A program made the position numbers and the translations under genes. Below, piece by piece: positions 26,318-34,716 of a stretch of DNA of 61,744 bases; position 1 is the stretch's first letter; the number at the start of each line of letters is the position of its first letter. The notes under the pieces were generated by a model that searched no databases, was not told the origin of the DNA, and saw only the letters and a program-made list of their open reading frames with translations. This stretch comes from Hyphomicrobiales bacterium (lineage in GTDB: Bacteria; Pseudomonadota; Alphaproteobacteria; Rhizobiales; Rhizobiaceae): the NCBI GenBank assembly GCA_900471515.1, contig UCFC01000012.1:1-61744 (forward strand). The letters are read 5' to 3'.

Positions 26318-27346
26318 ATGCACGAACAGGTCACGAATGTTGCAAGTTACGGCGCCGAGCCGGGTTTGCGTTTCGCCGTGCTTCTTGACGGCAACGGCGG
26401 TTGCCGTACGCTTGACATGGAAGCGGTGCGTCGGTGGACGCCGGCTGATGGCGTCGTCTGGCTGCATTTCGAGCGCGACCATCCGGCCGCGGCGGAGTGG
26501 GTGACATCGAGAGGCGGCTTCGATCCGCTGGTCGCCGAAGCCTTGCTGGAGGAAGAAACGCGCCCGCGCGTCGAAGGCATTGACGACGGGTTGCTGATCA
26601 TTCTTCGCGGCGTCTGCGCTACGCCGCCGGACGAAGTGAAAAACGGCTCGGCCGAGGTCGATCTTGTTCCCCTTCATATATGGGCCGACCAGCGCAGGCT
26701 GGTGACATTGCGCGACAGCGGCCACTATATAACCGCCCTGCGGGACATCCGCCTTGCCCTGGACAAGGGCAAGGGCCCAAAACAGACGGGGGAATTGCTT
26801 GCTCTCGTCAGCGAAAAGCTGGTGCGTGACCTCGAACCCGTGCTCGATGCGATGGACGAGGAGGTGGACGAACTGGACGAGCTGGTTTTTCACGGTGATG
26901 CCGGCGAAGTGCGCGAGCGGCTGAAGCAGCTTCGCCGCCGTTCCGTACAGCTTCGCCGCTATCTCGCACCCCAGCGCGACGCCTTGAGCCGGATCGAGCA
27001 TGACGACGCCCCGTGGCTGAAGGAGCGTGACAAGCTGCGCTTCCGCGAGGTCATCGACAAGCTGATGCGCTTCATCGAATATCTCGACGCCATCCGCGAC
27101 CGGACCAGCATCCTTCACGACGACCTGTCCACCGTCATCAGCGAGCGGATCGCCCGCAATTCCAATCGCCTCGCCGCACTCGCCGCCCTGCTGCTGCCGC
27201 CGAGCGTCGTGGCCGGCCTGTTCGGCATGAATGTCGGCGGCATCCCTGGCGTCAACGACACCTGGGCTTTCGTCATCATCGTTGCCTTCGTCGCGGTCAC
27301 GTCCGTTGCAACGCTGATGGTGCTCAAGCGGATCAACTGGCTTTGA
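26318..27346 (+). CDS. CorA/ZntB-family divalent cation transporter
   Basis: A 342-residue protein of the CorA superfamily that forms pentameric channels for Mg2+ or, in the ZntB branch, Zn2+. A large cytoplasmic N-terminal domain with a long coiled stretch (DAMDEEVDELDELVFHGDAGEVRERLKQLRR) precedes two C-terminal membrane helices. The GMN signature is at residues 304-306 in GMNVGGIPG. The -VGG- after GMN and the overall length favour the ZntB-like subgroup. GGAG precedes the ATG. Confidence 0.9.
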   Translation: MHEQVTNVASYGAEPGLRFAVLLDGNGGCRTLDMEAVRRWTPADGVVWLHFERDHPAAAEWVTSRGGFDPLVAEALLEEETRPRVEGIDDGLLIILRGVCATPPDEVKNGSAEVDLVPLHIWADQRRLVTLRDSGHYITALRDIRLALDKGKGPKQTGELLALVSEKLVRDLEPVLDAMDEEVDELDELVFHGDAGEVRERLKQLRRRSVQLRRYLAPQRDALSRIEHDDAPWLKERDKLRFREVIDKLMRFIEYLDAIRDRTSILHDDLSTVISERIARNSNRLAALAALLLPPSVVAGLFGMNVGGIPGVNDTWAFVIIVAFVAVTSVATLMVLKRINWL

Positions 27347-27563
27347 ACGGCTGCAACGCAAGGCGACCTCAGCCCGTCTTCTATCCAGGTTGAAAGGCCC
27401 GGCGCGGGAATGCCAACCTGTGAGCTGACATTGCCGCTCGCCAGCCCTCCGTCTCGCCGGAACAGCAAATCAGCGGCCGGGGTCGCACAGCACCAAGTTT
27501 GAATTGACCGTTTCCCGGACTGATATGAGACTTGCAATCCTCAGCAATGCAGGAGGAAGAACG

Positions 27564-27869
27564 ATGGTTGAACCAGACCGTTGGCGACATATGACAACCG
27601 CCCCGAAGGACGGCAGCCGGATCCTCGTTACGATCCGCCCGTCCGAACAGGGGCCGGCGGAAGTTGACCTCGCCTATTGGTCGAATGGCGATCAGTTCGG
27701 CACGGCGGGCTGGCGCGCGTCCGATTCCTCGCCTGGCCGCCTCATTGAATATGCCGAACCGGAATTGAAGTGTTGGATGCCAATGCCGTCAGCCAATCTC
27801 AACAGCGGTTCCATGCCCTCGCCCTGGGAAGGCGACGACGCCCAGCAACTGGACGGATCGGGGATTTGA
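27564..27869 (+). CDS. conserved small hypothetical protein (APKDG type)
   Basis: A 101-residue protein beginning MVEPDRWRHMTTAPKDGSRILVTIRPSEQ. The TAPKDG-x-IL pattern followed by AYW and GW is common in small uncharacterised proteins of rhizobia and phages; the function is unknown. AGGAGGAAGAACG directly before the ATG at 27564 fixes this start against the longer frame. There is no signal peptide or membrane segment. It stands alone between the CorA gene and the next ABC operon. Confidence 0.65.
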   Translation: MVEPDRWRHMTTAPKDGSRILVTIRPSEQGPAEVDLAYWSNGDQFGTAGWRASDSSPGRLIEYAEPELKCWMPMPSANLNSGSMPSPWEGDDAQQLDGSGI

Positions 27870-28181
27870 GACGCTGTCGCGCCAGCCATGCGGTCTTGCA
27901 CGGCTGGTGGGCTGGACACGATCGCCGCCGTGATCTCGGAAGGCACGAGCATTTGCGGCGCCGGTGCGGACAGCCGGGTGGCGGCGGCCGTCAAGCGCGG
28001 CGGCATGCGGACCTCTGCCGCCGCGACCCAGACTGTCCGGCTTGGAGGCTGCAGGGGCCCAGATCGGGTCCGATGAAAATCAATTTCATCAACGCGCTCT
28101 CAACACCGTTTTTGGTTGACGACCTCTGATTTTTGCCCCAACTTGAAGAAAATAAATTACGAAATCGGGAACGAATTTAGC
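27870..28181. other. intergenic control region upstream of the Gfo/Idh-ABC operon
   Basis: A 312-base region. The first 200 bases are GC-rich without a convincing gene. The last 110 hold a palindrome (28072-28090) and a TTGACG at 28116 that could be a -35, though no clear -10 follows at 17 bases. Confidence 0.5.
28072..28090 (+). promoter_or_regulatory. candidate RpiR-type operator
   Basis: GATGAAAATCAATTTCATC has perfect seven-base arms and a five-base centre. TGAAA-Nx-TTTCA is the style of site bound by MurR/RpiR-family regulators, and such a regulator is encoded at 37.2 kb in the same locus. It lies 92 bases upstream of the Gfo/Idh start. Confidence 0.5.
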
Positions 28182-29339
28182 ATGAAAGTGGGAATCATAG
28201 GGCTGGGATTCCGGCTCGGCTATCTTGGCTATGTCTTCAAGGCAATCGACAGCAGTTTCGAGATCGTAGGCTACGTCGATCCGGACCCCGCCGGGCTTCC
28301 CGGACTGACGGAAAAGGGCATCTCCGTCGGCAAGGCCTATGGTTCGCCGCAAGAGCTTCTCGCCTCCGAAAAGCTCGATCTCTTGATGATCGGCTCGCCC
28401 AACCACATGCATCTCGATCATATTCGCCTCGGCCTTGAGGCCGGCCTGAAGGTTTTCTGCGAAAAGCCGATCGTCACCACGATCGCCGAGAGCATCGAAC
28501 TTGCCCATCTGATGGCGAAGTTTGGCCATGAGCGGCTGATGGTCGGTCTCGTACTGCGCTACTCTCCCCTCTACAAGGACCTGCGCGCCATCCAGGCGGA
28601 AGGCAAGCTCGGCCATATCGTTTCGATCGAAGCCTCCGAACATATCGAGCCCTATCACGGCGCCTTCTTCATGCGCGACTGGCGCCGCTACGAGCGCTAT
28701 TCCGGCAGTTTCATGCTGGAGAAATGCTGCCACGACCTCGACCTCTACAATGGCGTGGTCGGCGCCCGCCCCGAACGCGTTGCGAGCTTCGGCGGCCGCA
28801 AGAGCTTCATTCCCGCCAACGACCCGGCGCGCGAAGGCATCAACGATCTGGAACTCTTCCACCGCAAGCCGAGCGGCTGGATGGGCTCGGACAAGGTGTT
28901 CGACAGCGACGCCGACATCATCGACTACCAGGTGGCAATCGTCGAATACGCCAACGGCGTCGGCATGAACTTCCACACCAACCTGAACGTTCCCGACCAG
29001 TTCCGCCGCTTTGCCATCATGGGCTCGCGCGGCATGGCAGAGGGCGATTTCGTTCGCGGTTATCTCGATGTTCACGAGCAGCTGACCGGCAACAAGATCG
29101 TCGCAAACGAATATGCCGCGACCGAGCTGTCGCAGCACTACGGTGCCGACGAGCAGATGGCGGCCGATATTCTGCAGAGTGTGCGCACCGGTTCGGAACT
29201 GCCGGTCTCCACGCTCAACGCATTGGAGGCGGGCATCCTGGCGCTCGCCATGGATGAGGCCCGCATGAAGAAGGCCGTGATCGACCTTCGTCCCGTCTGG
29301 GACCGGTTCGACGAGGCGCTGCACGCCAGAGCGGCCTGA
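28182..29339 (+). CDS. Gfo/Idh/MocA-family oxidoreductase
   Basis: A 385-residue NAD(P)-dependent dehydrogenase. MKVGIIGLGFRLGYLGYVF is the Rossmann loop, and CEKPIVTT carries the conserved EKP lysine used in catalysis. The C-terminal domain has EASEHIEPYHGAFFMRDWRR and EKCCHDLDLYNGVVG, placing a His-Asp pair at the active site. The ATG at 28182 opens the Rossmann strand; its ribosome-binding sequence is weak. It is the first gene of an operon with a sugar-type ABC importer, so it probably oxidises the imported sugar or polyol or a derivative. Confidence 0.88.
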   Translation: MKVGIIGLGFRLGYLGYVFKAIDSSFEIVGYVDPDPAGLPGLTEKGISVGKAYGSPQELLASEKLDLLMIGSPNHMHLDHIRLGLEAGLKVFCEKPIVTTIAESIELAHLMAKFGHERLMVGLVLRYSPLYKDLRAIQAEGKLGHIVSIEASEHIEPYHGAFFMRDWRRYERYSGSFMLEKCCHDLDLYNGVVGARPERVASFGGRKSFIPANDPAREGINDLELFHRKPSGWMGSDKVFDSDADIIDYQVAIVEYANGVGMNFHTNLNVPDQFRRFAIMGSRGMAEGDFVRGYLDVHEQLTGNKIVANEYAATELSQHYGADEQMAADILQSVRTGSELPVSTLNALEAGILALAMDEARMKKAVIDLRPVWDRFDEALHARAA

Positions 29340-29352
29340 GGAGAACGGCAAG

Positions 29353-30237
29353 ATGAGTGCTCAGAAAAGTGCCGTCATCTTCGCCTGGATCCTTCTCCTC
29401 CCTGCTGTCCTCTATGTGCTCGCGATCGTTGCCTATCCGCTGGTCGATACGTTCATCCTGTCCTTTACGGACGCATCGCTGCGCAAGGTGACGAACTGGG
29501 TCGGCTGGGTCAATTACGAGAAGATCTTCAATCCCACCTTCGTGGAAGTCATTGTCCGAACCTTCATCTGGACCTTCTTTTCGGTCGCCCTGAAGATGAT
29601 TATCGGTACGTTCGGCGCCGCCATGCTGAATGCGGCCGTGCCAGGCCGTTCGCTGTTTCGGCTGCTCACCATGCCGCCGTGGATCGTGCCGATGGCCATC
29701 GGCATCTTCATGTGGGGTTGGATGTATAACGGCCAGTTCGGGATGATTTCCGGGTTGCTGCAGCGCTTCGGCCTCGTCGACGGTCCGGTCGCCTTTCTCG
29801 CCTATGGCAGCACCGCCTTCTGGGCGACGATCGTCACGGACGTGTGGATCGGCGTGCCGCTGGTGACGATTTATTTCCTCGCCGCGATCCAGTCGATCCC
29901 GAAGGATCTCTACGAAGCCGCATGGACCGACGGCGCCGGTCGCTGGTACCGTTTCCGCCGCATCACGCTGCCGCTGATGGTTCCGGCCATCATCACCATG
30001 TCGATGCTGTCGCTGATCGCGACCTTCAATTCCTTCGACATTATCTGGATCCTGACGCAGGGCGGCCCGAGCGGCGAAACGACGACGATGATCATCGACA
30101 CCTATCAGACGGCGATCGGCTCGAAGAAATATGGCGAAGGGGCAGCGCGCGCAGTGCTGATCTGCATCTTCCTGTCGCTCTTCTGCTTCGCCTATTTCCG
30201 TGTCACCCGCCGCCTCAATCCGGAGAAGCGCGCATGA
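29353..30237 (+). CDS. sugar-type ABC transporter permease (MalF type)
   Basis: A 294-residue inner-membrane protein with six hydrophobic segments. KDLYEAAWTDGAGRWYRFRRITLPLMVPA is the EAA loop. It starts 13 bases after the Gfo/Idh stop behind GAGGAG. Its stop overlaps the second permease start by four bases. It forms the channel with the MalG-type partner. Confidence 0.9.
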   Translation: MSAQKSAVIFAWILLLPAVLYVLAIVAYPLVDTFILSFTDASLRKVTNWVGWVNYEKIFNPTFVEVIVRTFIWTFFSVALKMIIGTFGAAMLNAAVPGRSLFRLLTMPPWIVPMAIGIFMWGWMYNGQFGMISGLLQRFGLVDGPVAFLAYGSTAFWATIVTDVWIGVPLVTIYFLAAIQSIPKDLYEAAWTDGAGRWYRFRRITLPLMVPAIITMSMLSLIATFNSFDIIWILTQGGPSGETTTMIIDTYQTAIGSKKYGEGAARAVLICIFLSLFCFAYFRVTRRLNPEKRA

Positions 30238-31091
30238 GCAGCCGTCCCATGATCGATCGCTACAGCTGGTGGGAAATCATCCTCATCTACTGCGGCATAG
30301 CGCTCTTTCTGTTCTTCGTGCTGGCGCCCTTTGTCGAAGGCTTTCTGGTATCGCTGAAGCCGCTCAGCCAGCTCTTCTCCTCACCCTACCGCTTCTGGCC
30401 GGAAAACGGCTCGTTCGAAGCCTACCGGACGATGTGGATCAGCGTGCCGGGCTTTGCTCGCTATATCTTCAACTCGTTCTTCATCTCGATCATCGTCACC
30501 GTCATCGTGCTCTGCCTCGTCATTCCGGCGGCCTATGCGTTTGCGAAGTTCGAGTTCAAGGGCATGGGCATCCTGCTCGGCGCCTTCCTGACGGTGAACA
30601 TGTTCTCCGGCGCCGTGCTGCTCATCCCGCTCTTCCGCCTGATGCGCAGCATGGGTGTCCTGAACACCTATCTTGCGATGATCGTGCCGGGCGTCGCCTT
30701 CCTGATCCCTTCGGCGATCTGGCTGCTGCGCACCTACATGATCCGCATTCCGCAGGAACTCAACGAAGCGGCCTACATGGATGGCGCCAGCCACTTCTAT
30801 ACGCTGCGCCGCGTCATTCTGCCCATTGCGATGCCGGGGATTATCGTCGTCGCGATCACCACGTTCATCGGTGCCTATGCCCAGCAGTTCATCTTCGCGC
30901 TGACCTTCAACTCGAAGACTGAATACATGCCCCTGCCGGTGGGACTCTTCGCTTACTTCGGCAAGCAGGAGGTCATCTGGAACGAACTGATGGCGGCCTC
31001 CTTCGTCGGCATCGCGCCGGCGATGATCGTCATCTTCTTCCTTCAGCGCTATCTCGTCGGCGGCCTGACCGCCGGTGCGGTGAAACAATAA
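30234..31091 (+). CDS. sugar-type ABC transporter permease (MalG type)
   Basis: A 285-residue permease that starts at the ATG of an ATGA overlap with the preceding gene. Hydrophobic segments begin at IILIYCGIALFLFFVLAPF; the EAA loop is QELNEAAYMDGASHFYTLRRVILPIAMPG. A longer reading frame continues upstream but only as a shadow of the first permease. The end LVGGLTAGAVKQ is typical of MalG-type proteins. Confidence 0.9.
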   Translation: MSSRPMIDRYSWWEIILIYCGIALFLFFVLAPFVEGFLVSLKPLSQLFSSPYRFWPENGSFEAYRTMWISVPGFARYIFNSFFISIIVTVIVLCLVIPAAYAFAKFEFKGMGILLGAFLTVNMFSGAVLLIPLFRLMRSMGVLNTYLAMIVPGVAFLIPSAIWLLRTYMIRIPQELNEAAYMDGASHFYTLRRVILPIAMPGIIVVAITTFIGAYAQQFIFALTFNSKTEYMPLPVGLFAYFGKQEVIWNELMAASFVGIAPAMIVIFFLQRYLVGGLTAGAVKQ

Positions 31092-31140
31092 GACCAACAA
31101 TAAAGAGTGAACAGCTAACAACGAGAATGGGAGTTACGAC

Positions 31141-32373
31141 GTGAGCATTACCATCAAGACAGGCCTTATGGCGCTCGCCCTGCTTGGTTCGACGGCCTTG
31201 ACCGCCGTCACGGCCCAGGCAGCCGACAAGGAAATCAGCTGGATCTATTGCGGCGACACGATCGACCCGATCCACACCAAATACATCAAGGAATGGGAAT
31301 CCAAGAACGCCGGCTGGAAGATCGCACCGGAAGTCGTCGGCTGGGCACAGTGCCAGGACAAGGCAACGACGCTGGCTGCCGCCGGCACGCCGGTCGCCAT
31401 GGCCTATGTCGGCTCGCGCACGCTGAAGGAATTTGCCCAGAACGACCTTATCGTTCCCGTTCCGATGACCGATGACGAGAAGAAGGGCTATTACCCGCAC
31501 ATCGTCGATACGGTCACCTTCGACGGCAACCAGTGGGGCGTCCCGATCGCCTTCTCCACCAAGGCACTCTACTGGAACAAGGATCTCTTCAAGCAGGCCG
31601 GCCTCGACCCCGAGACGCCGCCGAAGACCTGGGCTGAAGAAATCCAGATGGCAAAGACCGTCAAGGAAAAGACCGGCATTCCGGGCTTCGGTCTCTCTGC
31701 CAAGACCTTCGACAACACGATGCATCAGTTCATGCATTGGGTCTACACCAACAATGGCGCCGTAACCGATGCCGAAGGCAAGATCACGCTCGACAGTCCG
31801 CAGATCCTCGCAGCGCTGAAGGCATACAAGGATATATCGGCCTATGCCGAGGAAGGCCCGACCGCCTATGAGCAGAACGAAGTCCGCGCCATCTTCCTCG
31901 ATGGCAAGGTCGCGATGATCCAGGCAGGCTCCGGTGCTGCCTATCGCCTGAAGGATACGAAGATCAACTGGGGCGTCACCACCCTTCCGCTCGGTCCGGA
32001 CGCCAAGGGTCCGGGCACGCTGCTCATCACCGACAGCCTTGCGATCTTCAAGGGCTCGGGCGTCGAGGACAAGGCAATCGAATTCGCCAAGTACATCACC
32101 TCGCCCGACATCCAGGGTGAATACGAACTGCAGGGCGGCGCAGGCCTCACCCCGCTGCGTCCCTCCGCGAAGGTGGACGAATTCGTTGCCAAGGATCCCT
32201 TCTGGAAGCCGTTCATCGAGGGGATCAGCTATGGTGGCCCCGAGCCGCTCTTCACGGACTACAAGGGCTTCCAGAACTCGATGATCGAGATGGTCCAGTC
32301 CGTCGTCACCGGCAAGGCAGAGCCTGAAGCCGCCCTGAAAAAGGCTGCCGGCGAGATCGAAGCCTTCAAGTAA
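31141..32373 (+). CDS. ABC transporter substrate-binding protein
   Basis: A 410-residue periplasmic binding protein of the sugar (family 1) group with a signal peptide ending near AQAAD. It opens with a GTG preceded by GGGAG. Family features include WGVPIAFSTKALYWNKDLFKQAGLDPE and KVAMIQAGSGAAYRL. Two cysteines (in WIYCGD and WAQCQD) may pair. It follows the two permeases, and a hairpin separates it from the ATPase gene. The ligand is unknown; the neighbouring enzymes point to an amino-sugar or amino-acid conjugate. Confidence 0.9.
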   Translation: MSITIKTGLMALALLGSTALTAVTAQAADKEISWIYCGDTIDPIHTKYIKEWESKNAGWKIAPEVVGWAQCQDKATTLAAAGTPVAMAYVGSRTLKEFAQNDLIVPVPMTDDEKKGYYPHIVDTVTFDGNQWGVPIAFSTKALYWNKDLFKQAGLDPETPPKTWAEEIQMAKTVKEKTGIPGFGLSAKTFDNTMHQFMHWVYTNNGAVTDAEGKITLDSPQILAALKAYKDISAYAEEGPTAYEQNEVRAIFLDGKVAMIQAGSGAAYRLKDTKINWGVTTLPLGPDAKGPGTLLITDSLAIFKGSGVEDKAIEFAKYITSPDIQGEYELQGGAGLTPLRPSAKVDEFVAKDPFWKPFIEGISYGGPEPLFTDYKGFQNSMIEMVQSVVTGKAEPEAALKKAAGEIEAFK

Positions 32374-32382
32374 TCCGCCGTC

Positions 32383-32413
32383 GAGGATCGCAGGTCGTTG
32401 ATCTGCGATCCTC
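32383..32413 (+). other. intercistronic hairpin after the binding-protein gene
   Basis: GAGGATCGCAG and CTGCGATCCTC form a perfect 11-pair stem with a nine-base loop and no T run. It lies ten bases after the binding-protein stop, so it probably stabilises that part of the transcript or reduces read-through into the ATPase gene. Confidence 0.65.
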
Positions 32414-32458
32414 ACCGACCAAACTTTGCATATTCAGGCCGGGACCGGAGACAGATTT

Positions 32459-33592
32459 TTGGGACAGCTTCAGCTCAACAAGGTTCAAAAATTCTATGGC
32501 GACTACGAAGTTCTCAAAGGCATCGACCTCGATGTCAGGAACGGCGAGTTCGTCGTCTTCGTCGGGCCTTCGGGATGCGGCAAGTCCACGCTCCTGCGCA
32601 TGATCGCAGGCCTCGACGCAACGAGCAAGGGCGACATCATCATCAATGGTGTCAGGGTCAACGACCTGCCGCCCGTCAAACGCGGCATTGCCATGGTGTT
32701 CCAGTCCTACGCGCTTTATCCGCACATGACGGTTTTCGAGAATATCGCCTTCCCGTTGCGCGTCGAGAAGATGGAGGAAGAAAAGCTCCGGGCCAAGGTC
32801 GAGAATGCCGCACGCATCCTGCATCTCGACACGCGGCTGCAGCAGAAGCCGGGTATGCTCTCGGGCGGGCAGCGCCAGCGCGTCGCGATCGGCCGCGCCA
32901 TCGTTCGCGAGCCGAAGATCTTCCTGTTCGACGAACCGCTCTCCAATCTTGACGCCGCGCTTCGCGCCGACATGCGCATCGAACTTGCCAAGCTGCACCG
33001 GCAGCTGAAGGCGACGATGATCTACGTCACCCATGACCAGGTAGAGGCCATGACGATGGCCGACCGCATCGTCGTGCTGGACGCAGGCAATATTTCACAG
33101 ACCGGCGCGCCGCTCGAACTCTACCACAAGCCCGCCAACCAATTCGTAGCCGGCTTCATCGGCAACCCGAAAATGAACTTCCTGCCTGTGACCTGCACAT
33201 CCGCGAGCGAGGCAGGCGTGACCGTGGACTATCGCGGCCAGCAGGCAAGCCTGCCGGTCGCTCCGCGCGATGGCATGATCGGCAAGGCGCTGACGCTCGG
33301 CATCCGTCCGGAGCATATCCAGCTGGGCTCCGGTAATATTTCGCTGACGGTCACGCCGAGCGTCATCGAGCGGCTTGGCGCCAACACGGTGGCCTATGCC
33401 GCGCTCGGCAGCGAAACGGAAAATTTCTGCGCCATGCTTCCCGGCAGTGTCGGCATCCGCGCGGACGCGCCGGTCGCCGTCGGCATCAACGCTGCCGATT
33501 GCCATCTTTTCGATGAGGAAGGCGTCGCCTTCGAACGCCGTGTCGAACTCACCGATATCGACATGAACCTTCTGGCCCCGGCAACGGCCTGA
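32459..33592 (+). CDS. sugar-type ABC transporter ATP-binding protein
   Basis: A 377-residue UgpC/MsmX-type ATPase. Walker [19 protein letters not shown], signature [16 protein letters not shown] and Walker [16 protein letters not shown] are present, with a C-terminal TOBE region. There is no ATG near the N-terminus; I use the TTG at 32459, eight bases after GGAG, in preference to the TTG at 32426. It completes the importer Gfo/Idh-permease-permease-binding protein-ATPase. Confidence 0.88.
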   Translation: MGQLQLNKVQKFYGDYEVLKGIDLDVRNGEFVVFVGPSGCGKSTLLRMIAGLDATSKGDIIINGVRVNDLPPVKRGIAMVFQSYALYPHMTVFENIAFPLRVEKMEEEKLRAKVENAARILHLDTRLQQKPGMLSGGQRQRVAIGRAIVREPKIFLFDEPLSNLDAALRADMRIELAKLHRQLKATMIYVTHDQVEAMTMADRIVVLDAGNISQTGAPLELYHKPANQFVAGFIGNPKMNFLPVTCTSASEAGVTVDYRGQQASLPVAPRDGMIGKALTLGIRPEHIQLGSGNISLTVTPSVIERLGANTVAYAALGSETENFCAMLPGSVGIRADAPVAVGINAADCHLFDEEGVAFERRVELTDIDMNLLAPATA

Positions 33593-33614
33593 ACGGCCGT
33601 CCGCCCGGAGACAG

Positions 33615-34715
33615 CTACCAGACAAGCCCGCGCGCCGCGACGTCCTCGACGCGCGTGACGATGCCGTTGCGATGGAAGACCATCGTATCGAAGAGGTTCG
33701 AAACCACGCATGTATGGTTCGGGATGATGAAGAGCTTTTCACCGATCTCGGGCCTTTGACCGATGCAGGCCGAGAGGTCGATGACGCCATGCTCTTCGGA
33801 GAGACTGGTTATCTTGGCCTCGGGATAACCGACGACAAGGCCGAAATCGGCAAAACCCTGAAGATCGGAGGTCAGCGCCTTGGAGCCCGCGTCGATAACG
33901 GCGCGGTCGGCATTCGGCCGCGACACGACGGTCGCCAGGACATGCATTGCGCAATCGTCCTGCGTGCAATGCCCCATCCGGATCATCTGACGGTCATTAT
34001 AGATATAGGTTCCGGCCCGGTGCTCCGTCGCCGATTTGACCAGATGCGCCTGAAAGAGACTGGGCGTGCCGCCATTGCTGACGATCGGGCAGGCGAGACC
34101 CGCCGCCGACATTTGCTCCAATGTCGCCTGGATGAAAGCTTCCACAGCTTCGGCCGATTGCGGCTTCGGGTAGGTCAAGATACCGGCGAATGTCAGTCCG
34201 TCGGCCGCAGCGATGCGCTTGCCGAGCGATGCCGCCTGCTCGGGCGTCTGCACGCCGCAGCGCGCGCCGCCGGTGTCGCATTCGACGAGGACGGCAAGCG
34301 GTTTGCGGCCGGAGAAATGTGACGACAGGCCATCGACCGTCACCGCGCTGTCGGCAACGACCTTGAGACCGGAAATGCGATCGTTCAAGGTAGCGAGCCG
34401 CTCGAGTTTCGGGGCTCCGATGATGTTGAAGGTGATCAGGATGTCCTCAAAGCCGGCTTCGGCGAAGACCTCGGCTTCCGTCACCTTCTGGCAATTGATG
34501 CCCTTGGCGCCGGCGGCGACCTGGGCGGCGGCCAGTGCCGGTATCTTGTGCGTCTTAATATGCGGGCGGAAATTCAGCCCATGCGCGTCCATGTAGGACT
34601 GAACCCTTGAAATGTTGGCGGCCAGCCTGTCCTCGTCGATGATCGGGCGGGGGGTGGAAAGATCGGCGATCCTGTCTCCAGCCCTGGCGACGACGGCAAA
34701 CCGGTTGTCATGCAT
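33615..34715 (-). CDS. D-threonine aldolase/DSD1-like PLP enzyme
   Basis: A 366-residue PLP enzyme of the alanine-racemase N-terminal fold, the group of metal-dependent D-threonine aldolases, D-serine dehydratases (DSD1) and D-threo-3-hydroxyaspartate dehydratases. PHIKTHK holds the PLP lysine. PNHTCVVSNLFD near the C-terminus has the His and Cys that bind the metal in this group. The start at 34715 follows GGAG and comes one base after the MlrC stop; a start at 34742 would overlap MlrC by 26 bases. It acts on a D-configured beta-hydroxy amino acid. Aldolase versus dehydratase cannot be settled from sequence, but the RidA gene nearby favours a dehydratase. Confidence 0.85.
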   Translation of the reverse strand: MHDNRFAVVARAGDRIADLSTPRPIIDEDRLAANISRVQSYMDAHGLNFRPHIKTHKIPALAAAQVAAGAKGINCQKVTEAEVFAEAGFEDILITFNIIGAPKLERLATLNDRISGLKVVADSAVTVDGLSSHFSGRKPLAVLVECDTGGARCGVQTPEQAASLGKRIAAADGLTFAGILTYPKPQSAEAVEAFIQATLEQMSAAGLACPIVSNGGTPSLFQAHLVKSATEHRAGTYIYNDRQMIRMGHCTQDDCAMHVLATVVSRPNADRAVIDAGSKALTSDLQGFADFGLVVGYPEAKITSLSEEHGVIDLSACIGQRPEIGEKLFIIPNHTCVVSNLFDTMVFHRNGIVTRVEDVAARGLVW

Positions 34716-34716
34716 C

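Noticed and set aside
27870..28076. Small open frame of 62 codons (27888-28076) downstream of the hypothetical gene
   Set aside because: It has no ribosome-binding sequence, no recognisable residues and an Ala/Gly/Arg composition expected from GC-rich noncoding DNA.
28116..28144. TTGACG-N17-CAACTT as a promoter of the Gfo/Idh-ABC operon
   Set aside because: The -35 is good but the -10 agrees at too few positions to list as a feature.
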